DNA from: Orobanche coerulescens
Lineage: Eukaryota > Streptophyta > Magnoliopsida > Lamiales > Orobanchaceae
DNA: 64,000 nt
Reading direction: 5' to 3'
Assembly (NCBI GenBank): GCA_033398695.1
Contig: CM065814.1
Location: 78,448,358-78,512,357 of the forward strand
Positions 22,081 through 31,540 of the stretch are shown here, piece after piece; positions within the stretch are counted from its first letter, which is position 1, and each line of letters begins with the position of its first letter. The notes beneath the pieces were generated by a model. The model worked only from the letters and a program-made list of their open reading frames with translations, searched no databases and had not been told where the DNA came from. A program made the position numbers and the translations under genes.

Positions 22081-22932
22081 GTGCGAGTTACTTATGAATT
22101 TAAGTCTATTATTGTAGGTTCTTCGGACTCGTTAGGTTGGGAGAACTGGCTCTTCCGGTTGGACAGAACATTTGATGCCATAGCTTGTCCCGATGAGAGA
22201 AGAGTGCCTATTGCTCAATACCTGCTCGACAGGGAAGCTGCAGACTGGTGGGAGGCCGTAGCGCCTAGTGATCGTACCGCTACTTAGGCTGAATTCAAGA
22301 CTGCTATGGAGGCCGAGTATTGTCCGCCGCCTGTTAAAGAACGTAGAATTGTTGAGTTTTTCTCGGCTATGCCCCTAGATGTGTCGATATCTCAAGCAAT
22401 AGTCGATTACAATCGACAACTTTGTTATGTTCGAGATCAAGTGCGAAGTGAGACAGATAAGGTTCGTTACTTTGATATGCATATGAAACCTCAGGTTCGG
22501 CAGTATATGGCCCCTTTTATGTGTACAACGCTGAAGGACTATCAAGATCGAGCCTTAGCATTTGAAATGACTATGATGTCTACAGAGTCTGTGTCGGTAG
22601 CGAAGAAGCAGAAGATTTTCGATGAAGCATCGGGAAGTGAGGGAATTGGGATTCCTAAACCTCGATCCTCATATCAGTCGAGTATGGGACCTTCTCGGTC
22701 AGCTAGAGAATCTAAAAGACCCGAGCCAGTGTCTTTGAGTTCTGGTAATGCTCCTAGGTGTTTCAACTGTAACGTTATGGGCCATGAACGCGCGCATTGT
22801 AAGAAACCGCCGGTGACTTGTTATAATTGTGGACGCGAGGGGCATCGAGTTCAGTACTGCGAGATTGTTGCCAAGATGATAGGGGACCGGAGCCCCGTTA
22901 CTTCTTCCGGAGGACCCAGTGGTGTCCAGTGA
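22081..22932 (+). pseudogene. gag: gag of element A (Tekay type), N-terminus lost, one internal stop
   Basis: Capsid/nucleocapsid fragment. The retrotransposon gag signature runs from WENWLFRLDRTFDAIACPDE through REAADWWEAVAPSDRTA, then a TAG at 22285 where element C has Trp, then FKTAMEAEYCPPPVKERRIVEFF and YVRDQVRSETDKVRYFDMHM. Two CCHC zinc knuckles follow (CFNCNVMGHERAHC and CYNCGREGHRVQYC). The 208-codon part after the stop is open. The frame ends at a normal stop, and no protease or pol follows. Its similarity to C's gag (45840-46600) places A in the same lineage. Confidence 0.88.
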
Positions 22933-23476
22933 TGTAGTTGTGGGTCGTACTTTGTGCTGTTATTCGTGTAGAGATTGATATTTGTTGCGTGAACTTTTTG
23001 GTTTTGTTTGTATTATACCATGATGTTTTATTTTAAGTTTCGGGACGAAACTTATTTTTAATAGGATAGAATGTAATATCCGGTATTCTCATTTTCTGTT
23101 ATCTTGAATTGTTTGTGTCTTGACGTCGGACATTTTCTTGTTGACGAGAATCGGAGTGAATTCTATCATAATATTATATTTGTTTCTACTGCATAGTCGT
23201 TGTGGTCGGGTGCGACTTGTTGTCGCGTGCGTTTCTTTGATTAAATGTGTGCATGTAATGCGTCGTTAATTGCTCATTATTGTTTTGAATAATTGCCGGT
23301 GGCGTTGTTATGGTCGTCGTGGGGCGTATTTTCACGCTGTATGTTCTTTCGCGTTGCTTGTAATGTTTCGCCGTTGGGCGCGATTTTTTTTCGGTTCTTG
23401 TGTATCTCGTTGAGTTTTCCTGGTGGGATATTGCTTCTCCTTACTTGATTTAAGTTTCGGGACGAAACTTCTTCTA
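22933..23476 (+). other. non-coding tail of element A with a duplicated PPT/LTR-start junction
   Basis: Around 23040 the sequence reads tttcgggacgaaacttat, then ataggatagaatgtaatatccgg. This looks like a PPT followed by the first bases of an LTR, but 418 bp before the real junction at 23489, which is preceded by the same tttcgggacgaaactt. The intervening stretch includes the A/B-shared sequence gcgtattttcacgctgta. Confidence 0.6.
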
Positions 23477-23488
23477 AGGAGGGTAGAA
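23477..23488 (+). promoter_or_regulatory. polypurine tract of element A
   Basis: aaggagggtaga directly before the 3' LTR. Confidence 0.85.
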
Positions 23489-26366
23489 TGTAATATCCGC
23501 AATTTTGGATTTCTGGTAATTTTATTTTTTTATGGGAGCTCCGTTTTGACGACTTGCTTGGGACCGTTTCATCATTCTGATAATGATTAATTCTGCACTT
23601 TTTGTCATCCGAGTTCGTTTCAGTACTGTTTTGTTGAGTCCCGTGTTTCTTAACGACTTTTCCGCACTCGAGTTCGATTCTTGTGAATTCGTCCGAAATT
23701 ACTGTTTCGAGTTTCTCGTAAGTCCGTTTAACTTTGTTAGACGTGTTGTGAACTTCGGTTTGGTTATTCGATCACGTATCGTGATTTTCGGACGTTTTGG
23801 GCCAATTTCGTAATTTCCCAAAGTTTGGGGTAATTACCTTCCGTTGTCGAATTTCGAGCCTTCGAGTGGTCGGAATCGTGTGTTCTATTAGCTCTTAGAT
23901 TCGTCTTTGTGAGTACTTCGTAACCGTATATTCGATTCGTATTCAGGTTCAGGTTTCGGTGTCGTTTTCTTGAGTTCAGTGTTATTAAACGACTTTTCCA
24001 AGTATGAGTTCGACTTTGTAAAATCACCATAAATACTTGGAAACTCCAAAGATTTTGAATCTTCTCAATATTGTAGAGCATCAAGTTAGCTTTCCAATGG
24101 TTCAAATGGTGAGTCAATCGGAGTCCGGACGAGAGAGTTATGGTCGAAAAAGCTCAAACACTCATTTTCCAGTTTTGGCCGAGCAGCCTGTACCGTGAGC
24201 CGCGGCACATGCCGGCAGGGCCGCGGCATACTGCCGAGTCACTGCCGCGGCACATCCGTTCAGGCCGCGGCACACTCATATTTCAATTATCGGCCAACCC
24301 CACTGTACCGTGAGCCGCGGCACATGCCGGCAGGGCCGCGGCACACTGCCGAGTCACTGCCGCGGCACACTCGTCCGGGCCACGGCACGCTGCCGATCAC
24401 TGGGGGCAGATTCGGCCCTATGCCGCGTTACACTTCGGCTGGGCCGCGGCACACAGTGCAGATCAGCCTATTTAAGTCCAGCAGACGTTTTTCTTCAGTC
24501 ATTTCTCACTCGTTTTCTTCCCTTCCGCGGCTGGAGCTTGGTTAATCATAGAGAGATGTTGTTGGACAATCAATCCATGAAGTCTTGGAGTTCATATCAT
24601 CAATCATCCATCCTATAACATCCTCCGATCTACCGAATCAGGTCAGATTTCCTAGAAATCTAGTTTTGGGGAATTTGGGTATTTTGGTTGATTTCATCCG
24701 TTTTATCCGATTTAACTTAGGATTATGATGGATTGATGATTATTTAGATGTATTATATCATTTTCCTTGTTATTCCAAGGTTGGATCGTATCGATTCGTT
24801 GTTTGGGTCGAGTTCTTGACCGACGCCCAGAAGGTGTCCGGTAAAATGTCATAGAGGGGTTTTCGGGCATTGTACGATTATTCTTCCTCGTATGATCGAT
24901 GATTCATTGATTATATGTTGTTAGGTTCGAGTTTCTTGCGAAGAAACCGAGTCGGAACCCTTCCGTTCGTTGTCTCCTTGGGGTTCCGAGCTTCCCGGTC
25001 GAATCGTGTTCTTCGGAGTATTCGGTAGTGGTTATTAAGGCAAGTATTTTACTATACGAATTGTGTCTTGTGAATAGGGACATCGTATTATGGTTGTGAT
25101 GCATTGGTTTACTTTCGTGTATATACTTCGTATGAATTGATTATTACGAACAATTGATGGTAACCATGATACCTTCACTTAGTTAACATTTTGGAAATCG
25201 TGTTGGATGTGCAAATCATCTAAGTTTGTGCCGGGCATGGTCGGTCATTATTGAGTTGTTGTGATGATTATGATGTGTGTTGTCTTGGTCTACATACTTG
25301 ATTGTACATTTCGGTGTAATGTGGAATGGCTTGACATTTGATGATTATGAGTTGTGTCGTGTCGATATGTGCGTGTGTGTTCCAGGTAGGGTCTGACGAG
25401 GCCTCTGGAATTCGGTACATGATGTGTACGAACAAGGTGTGTGATCCAGGTAGGGTCTGACGAGGCCTCTGGAGTTCGGTAAATGATGTGTACGAACGAT
25501 GTTTGGGGCCGGGTAGGGTCCGTCGAGGCCTCCGGAGTTCGGTACATGATGTGTACGAACAATGTGTGCGGTCCGGGTAAGGTCCGTCGAGGCCTCCGGA
25601 GTTCGGTACATGATGTGTACGAACAATGATCGTGTTATAGTGCTTGTTTGGGTAACCTTTTAAATATGGGTCTCGGACTCATAATGATATCTTATCTCGT
25701 GTGTTTTGAATCGAGAATCGGACCAAGACCCTACTGTTTTCGAAAAGGTTTTGTAAATTGGGACTTGAGGTCCATAAGAATTTCTGCTTTAAAAATCCCC
25801 GAGATGATGTGTTCCTTTTCAAATATCTCTTGCTTGAGTTCGAAATTCTAAAACTTCTCGGAAACATTTTTATAATTGTTTTCCGTATTAAATTCGTACT
25901 TGCTATTTACTTGTTGCATTTCGTATCGTTTTATACTTGCACTAGTAAAATAGTGGAGTTTTACTAACCCCCGAGTAATCGGGGGGTGGATGTCTGTTCT
26001 GCGTCCAGGTACATGCAGGTTCAGGGGAGCAGTCACAGGATTGGCACAAGGGGATGACGAGCTACGATACTAATCAAGAGTCGAGAGTTGGTAGAGTTTG
26101 GTTGTATTGTCAAAGTTGATTCAGTCTTCCGCTGTATTGTGTTTCGACCCCTGTGTGGGTAATGTTGTTAGTCAGTTCTGTTGATAGAGTTGTGTGACCT
26201 CATCGGTCTGTGTGTTTATGTGTAAGTGACCTTAACGGTCTGTATTATTATATTGTTTGACCTGGCCGGGCAAGCATTTGGTTGTTTATGGATGTTTAGC
26301 CTGGTAGATTCTTGTGGGAAGGGTCTACGGCGTGTAATATTCCCATACGGTTTTGGGGGTGTTACA
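23489..26366 (+). repeat. 3' LTR of element A
   Basis: 2878 bp, starting tgtaatatccgc and ending gggggtgttaca. Same order of features as the 5' LTR: palindrome array 24198-24456, TATA-like tatttaag, 64-bp minisatellite 25383-25628, ccccgagtaatcggggg hairpin near 25975. Followed by the target duplication ttttt. Confidence 0.92.
24198..24456 (+). repeat. array of GCCGCGGC palindromes, element A 3' LTR
   Basis: Copy of the array at 10327-10586 with a few substitutions inside the cores (for example gccacggcac and gccgcgttac). Several changes are at CpG sites. Confidence 0.85.
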
Positions 26367-26371
26367 TTTTT

Positions 26372-26883
26372 GATAGTTATAAATTTCCCATTGCTTTGTG
26401 ATTATTGATATTAGTTAACTTTTTTGATTATTTGTTTTCCATTAAATTCGATACACCTAATGCTTACAAATTACATTTTTCAAGCGAAGGAAAATCTATA
26501 TTTGAATTATAATTTTGTACTTATTGTCAAATCTATAGGGAAATAGTGAGATTGATTTCAGAATCTATTCCCTGAATTTCTTGGAATTAAAATATAAGAT
26601 AAATAATAAATAGACATTGGTGGATTCTAAACCCTAGTAAATTATTTAAAATCAGTTTATCTAAAATCTACTTAAAAATTACTGTTATTTAATGCAATTA
26701 TTTTAACCAATCAAAAATCAAATTATTTGGGACTGGGTTAGAATTTAATATAATTTGGTTCAAAACGATAGGAATAATTTGACTTCACTATTATAGTTCT
26801 CCCCGTGGAATCGACCTTGCACTGCATATCTACATCGAACAAATCGTGCGCTTGCGAATATTAGACTAAAGAATCAACCAACA
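26372..26883 (+). repeat. 3' LTR of the Athila-like element, second part
   Basis: Continues the LTR after element A. The late part (ccccgtggaatcgacctt, then cgtgcgcttgcg) is a typical U5 region of Athila/Tat LTRs. The end near 26883 (ccaaca) is inferred by lining up its last 27 bases after cttgcg with the last 28 of the Tat LTR at 27291-28563. The exact base is uncertain. Confidence 0.7.
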
Positions 26884-27215
26884 ACAGTAACTTCTTCTAC
26901 AGGCTCATCACACTTTATGTAATTATCAGGTGCTGGGGGATTGACCCTAAAACTCAACATGTTGTTCTTCTCAACCTCCCCCTCAACTTCACTACTAAAT
27001 ATATGAGCTGGAAAATAACCATAGTGAGTCTCAAGACCACGACGCGCACATTCTCGCTCAAGAGGGGTACTATTAGGATTTTTGAGAGCGTCTACACATT
27101 GTTCAAGCATGGTCTTTTGTTTTGGGGGAGGGAGCTGACTGACCCTATTTGGAAAATTATTAAGAACATCGAAATTTATGAAATGCCAAGGGCCACGATA
27201 ATCAAAGGAAAACAT
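26884..27215 (-). pseudogene. leader-proximal ORF of the Tat-type element, truncated, function unknown
   Basis: About 110 residues start 52 bp downstream of the primer site: MFSFDYRGPWHFINF, then PPPKQKTMLEQCVDALKN, TPLERECARRGLETHYGYFP, and an acidic end. I do not recognise a family. The position suits the ORF that some Tat/Ogre elements carry before gag, or a gag N-terminus. The frame runs into the Athila LTR edge, so the C-terminus is lost by insertion. No catalytic motif or zinc finger is visible. Confidence 0.45.
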
Positions 27216-27266
27216 AATAAAAATATAGAGACTAAAGGAAAAAAAAACTTCAAATTAAAATTAGAG

Positions 27267-27284
27267 TCCCCGGCAACGGCACCA
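27267..27284 (-). promoter_or_regulatory. primer-binding site of the Tat-type element
   Basis: On the minus strand this reads tggtgccgttgccgggga, six bases after the LTR. It is one base away from the well-known Athila/Tat PBS text tggcgccgttgccgggga. Confidence 0.85.
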
Positions 27285-27290
27285 AAAACT

Positions 27291-28563
27291 TGTTGTGAGG
27301 AAATCTCTCACACTATGCCGCAAGTGCACAGTGTCAACAAGTAATAAAGTGATGAATAAGATATCGTTCCCTCGAGGACTGATTTCACTAAGTACCAAAA
27401 TATAGTCAACTCACAATTTTATTTGAAGAATAATTATATGGAATTATTCCTAATCTAATAGAAAATTAATAATAGTAATACTAAAACTAATAATAATAAT
27501 AAGGGTGTAGGATTATGATTTTCACCTCAAACAATCAGGAGTGATTTTTATTCAATTCAATTCACTTTTATTCAATTGATTGTAAGCCAGGAATTCCTAA
27601 ATTATTCTAAAGCCTTTCCCAAGGTCGATAGAAAATACTACGAATTATTAACTCGATATATCCCTATTCGAATTAGATAATTAATAGCTAAAACAGTTCA
27701 AGAATTCCCACAATAAATAGGCTTCACAATTCCCATGAGTATATTCATATCTCACGAAAATTATGATTCGTCTCACAAGAACTATGCCTAAATTTCATCT
27801 CTCGAATCCATAAAGACATTCAAAACAATTCAACTGTTGGCCAGACAATTAAAAAGCATTAAGAACAGTAAGAAGAATCCAACTCAATAGTATAACTAAT
27901 GAATTGAAATATTAATAAATAAATCAAACCGTCATGTAATCGGCTACAATCACAATCCTACTCGAATAGATCTAGAAAATAAGATGCGGAAAAACTAAGA
28001 AAAACCATAGGGATCCGTGGTCTTGTCGTCGCCCACAAATCTCCTCCTTGTGTTCTTCGATCCCGCGATTTCTATTGATCTCCCAGATGATTCCCCCCAT
28101 GTTTTCAGCCCTTCAATGCTTATTTATAACTGTTATCAGCCTTCAAAACGCGTCCGTGTGATTAGGTCGAGAACAGGCTCCAAAACGGCGAAGAAACGCG
28201 GAAGGCTCAGCCAAAACCGCCATATGGGCCGCGGCTCACTTAATTTGTGCCGCGGCCCCTACTTCCCAGCGCCGGATGCCTGGGCGCATATTTTCCTCCT
28301 GGGCCGCGGCTCACTTAGGCTATGCCGCGGCTCACGGTATAGTGGGTTCGACGCTTGCTGGTCCTCTGCGTGTGCCGCGGCCCGCTTCCCTTGTGCCGCG
28401 GCCCCAGGCCAAAAACTGCCGTTTTCGCTCGTTTTTCGTCGTTCGAGCTTCCGGACTCCAATTTCCAGCAAAACATATAAGAATAGTGCATTAAAACCTC
28501 ATTTATGCAGATTTAGGCTCAAGATGGATATAAAATAATGATAAATAAGCGCATAAAAATACA
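27291..28563 (-). repeat. 5' LTR of the Tat-type element, minus strand
   Basis: About 1273 bp. On the minus strand it starts tgtatttttatgcgctt and ends cctcacaaca, with cagtcctcgagggaacgata near the end, a common U5 text in this branch. A GC-palindrome array (28208-28408) lies on the upstream side of a TATA-like box, ttataaat, on the minus strand near 28118-28125. Confidence 0.8.
28208..28408 (-). repeat. array of GCCGCGGC palindromes in the Tat-type LTR
   Basis: Five or six units with the core gccgcggc (gggccgcggctcactta, tgtgccgcggccc and others). The core is the same as in Tekay-like LTRs A and B, but the flanks differ (ctcac instead of cacac). As there, the array lies just upstream of the TATA-like region in the LTR's own orientation. 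Confidence 0.8.
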
Positions 28564-28584
28564 CCTAACCGAGGGAACTGAGCT

Positions 28585-29929
28585 CTCAAAAGAAAACATT
28601 ATTTCAAAACTAACTCAACAATTTTAATCTTTCGAAATGAAACCAATTGAAACTCTTGAGAAACTTGACCTCAGATTCATTGGCATTATCGGTAAACTTG
28701 AAGCATTGTGTAAAGTGTATACCCAAAAGGAGAAAAATTTGAAAATATTTAGATCACTCCCTGCCCAATGGGACATAAAAACCACAGCTATGCGTATGTC
28801 ATGTAATCTCAATGACATTTTTGACCTCTTCTGTGACCTAAAAGCTTTCGAGTATGACATTGACAGGACAGAGAAGGCCGAAGAGTGACCTGCTAGGACT
28901 ACAGAATTAGACGCTATATCCAACAGGAGATACAGCATGCCAATCACATCTAAATCTGTCTACAAGAATGATGACATTGACGATGTCTGTCACAAGATTA
29001 TATGGCTCTACTCATGCACAAATAAAAGAAATTCATCAAACAGTCTGGAAAGACTGTATACAGGCCCGAGCCTTTTCATAAGGTAAGTTCTGAAACTTCC
29101 CCATCCGGTGATTCTAATTTATGTTATAATTGTAGGAAACCGGGACATTATGTGAATAAGTGTCCGTATCCTAAAGTCCAAAAGTTGCTGGAAACCTAAC
29201 AACAAGAAAAGGATGAAAGAAGGCGTGCTTGGAAGAACAAGTTCAAGACCGAGGAATGTCTTCACGCAGTCACTAACAGTGACTCGTCCGATGATGAACT
29301 CGAAGATAAAGCATACATGTGTTTTGTGGCTAATGATATCGAAGACAATGAAGATAGCGATGATGAGGTAATCTCAAAATCAAATATTCACATTAATGCA
29401 TCGCATACTTTCGAAAATATGATGAATTTTAAAACGAGAAAACATACAGCTCGAAATTTCTAGCTTAGAGCTGAAAGTTGAAAATAACTTGCTAAGAAAT
29501 AATTAGGAAAATATGTCTATCGATTGCGAAAACAGCAAGATCGCATTGAAAAAACTCATAGAGAGCAATCATTAACGTGATGACGATCTAAATGAGACCA
29601 TGTCTCATAATGATAGCTAGATAAATGATTTCCTTATGCTCGAAGCCAAAGTAGAAACTCTCGAGAAACGAGAAGGAGAACTTGAGACCATCTTGAAATC
29701 TTTCGAGAAATCATCTAAAAGGATGGAAGAAATTCTAAGCACTGGGCAACATGCTCATGATAAAAGTGGCTTAGGGTACAACTCCTTCTCCAATAAAAGG
29801 AAAACTAGTACTATGTTTGTCAGGGGTGTGGAACCCATTATTGTATCGGAAGAAATCCCGAGTTCTGCAAAGGCAATAGCTGGTTAGCATACAGCAAAGG
29901 CTGCCATTCCGCCATCCCGAGTCATATCA
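28585..29929 (+). pseudogene. gag: gag of Sirevirus E, broken
   Basis: Capsid/nucleocapsid. The text PIETLEKLDLRFIGIIGKLE and KNLKIFRSLPAQWDIKTTAMR is the copia-type gag core. A CCHC knuckle C-x2-C-x4-H-x4-C (CYNCRKPGHYVNKC, 29122-29163) follows. Next comes an acidic stretch (SDSSDDELEDKAYMCFVAND) and a coiled-coil part (LEAKVETLEKREGELETILK), both seen in Sirevirus gags and also in element F. Stops occur near 28618, 28886, 29200, 29460 and 29885, with frame changes. The frame is interrupted near 29930 by element D and resumes at 33190. Confidence 0.85.
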
Positions 29930-29934
29930 TCAAC

Positions 29935-30125
29935 GTGCTAAAGAAGGGACTAATCCGTCTGAGTACTTCACCATGGGGTGCGCCAGTCCTTTTTATGAAG
30001 AAAAAGGACAACTCCCTGCGCCTGTGTATCGATTATAGAGAGATAAACAAAGTCACTATCAAGAACCGTTACCCACTTTCGAGGATTTATGATTTACTAG
30101 ATCAACTACAGGGGGCGACTGTGTA
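29935..30125 (+). pseudogene. pol: RT fragment of element D
   Basis: About 63 codons of a Ty3-gypsy [48 protein letters not shown] and [10 protein letters not shown]. This is the segment before the first catalytic Asp. It is joined to the copia gag upstream and breaks off at a TAA inside the D block, so no catalytic site remains. Confidence 0.85.
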
Positions 30126-30254
30126 ATACCTGAGATCTTTGCTCCGATTTCGTTAAACTTTTCTTCAGTCGAGCCGGTTGTTGTCGTCCACATCTTTAGA
30201 ATCGTGTGCCTGTACTGTGGTACATTGAGTTTCGTAGCCTGCTCGTTTTTTTTC

Positions 30255-30706
30255 TGTATCGTCGTCGCCCATTAGAGTTCGAGGCAGGTGACCACGTTTT
30301 GGTCAAGGTATCCCCGAGTTGAGGTATCTTCCGTTTCGGGAAGTGGGGAAAGTTGCGTCCGAGATTTATTGGACCGTTTGAGATTTTGGATCGAGTAGGC
30401 AACCTGGTTTATCGATTGGCTTTACCTCCGGTGTTGAGCTGAATTCATAATGTGTTTCATGTCTCTCAGTTGCGGAAGTATGTTGCCAATCCGAGTCACA
30501 TACTTTAGTTCGACGAAATCGAGATCGCGGATGATCATTCGTATGAGGAGCATCCTATACGAGTTTCAGAGTGGCGAATAAAACAATTGAGGAACAAGAC
30601 GATACCTTTGGTTAAAATTCAGTGGTCTAGACACGGAGTCGAAGAGGCTACTTGGGAAATTGAGGATAGTATGCGGGAGAGTTATCCCGAGTTGTTTGAC
30701 CTTTAG
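30255..30706 (+). pseudogene. pol: integrase C-terminus and chromodomain fragment of element D
   Basis: Reads RRRPLEFEAGDHVLVKVSPS, GKLRPRFIGPFEIL, YRLALPPVLS, NVFHVSQLRKYVANPSHI, then the chromodomain core IPLVKIQWSRHGVEEATWE and a stop after SYPELFDL. Chromodomains of Tekay-type elements steer integration to methylated histone H3 chromatin. Stops occur near 30318, 30440 and 30505. The catalytic core is deleted. Confidence 0.85.
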
Positions 30707-30726
30707 TTTCGAGGATGAAACTCTTT

Positions 30727-30739
30727 TAAGGGGGGAGTA
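30727..30739 (+). promoter_or_regulatory. polypurine tract of element D
   Basis: aaggggggagtag directly before the LTR, after tttcgaggatgaaactctt. Confidence 0.85.
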
Positions 30740-30955
30740 GGTAATACCCGGTTGTAATTCAGTAATTATCATTCAGTAATTGTCACTCAGTAATTTTCAC
30801 TCATTATTAATCATTCATAATTCATATTCATTCATTGTATTCACCGTTCAGAATAATTTGCATCGTGTATCAGTTATTTTTCGTCTTCCAACTCGGTTGG
30901 AGAGTCGGGCCGAGCGTATCATCATTGTCATCTTTGTAGTGGGCTGTGTGTGAGG

Positions 30956-31522
30956 AGTAGCGCACGCTACGTACTCTCCTTAGCGCGCGCTAACTGAGTA
31001 CGGGTAGTGCATGCTACCTCTCAGCATTAGCGCATGCTATGGTGGTTCAGGCTGAAAGTCCAGAAGGCACTGGACTGCATTCGAGTTGTAGTAGCGCACG
31101 CTACGAATGGTAAGTAGTGCGCACTAATAGTTTGGGGTAGTGCACGCTATGCAATCGGTGTAGCGCGCGCTAAGGTCGATCAGGCAGAGTCCAGTGGGTA
31201 CTCGAGTGAATTGGAATAATTTATAGCGCACGCTATGAGTAGATATTAGCGTACGCTAATGGTGTAGTAGCGCACGCTGAGTTTTGGGTGTAGCGCACAC
31301 TAACGCGAGCAGGTCAGAGGACATAAGGTTCTGGACTTCAGTTACTGGGCATCAGATATTCCGTTAGCGCACGCTAACATTTTGGATTAACGCACGCTAT
31401 CGGGAAGGCGTTAGCACACGCTACCAAGTTCATAGCATACGCTAATGAGGCAGTCAGAGCTTACTGTACTGTCCGGTTAACTCGTTAGCGCACGCTAAAT
31501 ATCAGGGCTTAGCGTGCGCTAA
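30956..31522 (+). repeat. array of TAGCGYRCGCTA palindromes in element D LTR
   Basis: About 18 copies of a 12-bp near-palindrome (tagcgcgcgcta, tagcgcacgcta, tagcgtacgcta and variants such as tagtgcatgcta) in 560 bp, separated mostly by 12-35 bp. The last copy ends 10 bp before the TATA box. Many variant bases are C-to-T or G-to-A at CpG or CpA. Confidence 0.9.
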
Positions 31523-31532
31523 ACTGGAACAG

Positions 31533-31540
31533 TATAAATA
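31533..31540 (+). promoter_or_regulatory. TATA box of element D LTR
   Basis: tataaata followed by ggatagtcagccc. The same layout (tataaata, gga, cagccc) occurs in element C at 51070 and at 44010. Confidence 0.75.

Larger units (their letters stand above)
9617..26366 (+). mobile_element. Tekay/Del-like element A, non-autonomous (gag only), interrupted by element B
   Basis: Bounded by TG (tgtaataaccgc) and CA (gggggtgttaca) with a 5-bp target duplication ttttt at 9612-9616 and 26367-26371. After B is removed, the 5' LTR (2884 bp) and 3' LTR (2878 bp) are almost the same length and read as close copies. An initiator-Met tRNA primer site follows the 5' LTR, and a polypurine tract precedes the 3' LTR. 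The internal part (20762-23488) holds a damaged gag and no protease, RT or integrase, so mobilisation would need a partner element. Confidence 0.9.
1..26883 (+). mobile_element. Athila/Tat-lineage Ty3-gypsy element, 5' LTR outside window, split by a nested insertion at 9617-26366
   Basis: The order gag, protease, RT, RNase H, integrase, accessory ORFs, polypurine tract and 3' LTR reads left to right. The protease-linker style (LADRSIKIPRG, VDKFYFPVDF) and the RNase H region ([20 protein letters not shown]) are typical of the Athila/Tat branch. The 3' LTR starts at 8786 and resumes at 26372 after a 16.75-kb insertion, giving a joined LTR of about 1.34 kb. The right end near 26883 is set by analogy with the LTR end of the neighbouring Tat element. 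Gag-pol carries roughly ten stops or frameshifts, while two accessory ORFs downstream of integrase are open. The 5' LTR and primer-binding site must lie left of position 1. Confidence 0.85.
26884..28563 (-). mobile_element. Tat-type Ty3-gypsy element, minus strand, only 5' LTR, PBS and leader ORF visible
   Basis: Read on the minus strand from 28563: an LTR, a primer site and the start of a reading frame that is cut at the Athila LTR edge. The remainder probably lies left of the window, beyond the Athila-like element. On its right the element abuts the gag of Sirevirus E in mid-gene, which implies insertion into E. Confidence 0.75.

Noticed and set aside
28017..28538. 173-codon plus-strand frame
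   Set aside because: Antisense to the Tat-type LTR and built partly from its palindrome array.
30956..31522. Regular short palindromes suggesting a CRISPR array
   Set aside because: Plant retrotransposon context, units only 12 bp and degenerate, spacers of variable length, no cas genes.
30956..31522. Palindromes as transcription terminators
   Set aside because: They lie upstream of the TATA box, have no T-tract and occur in tandem; an upstream promoter module fits better.
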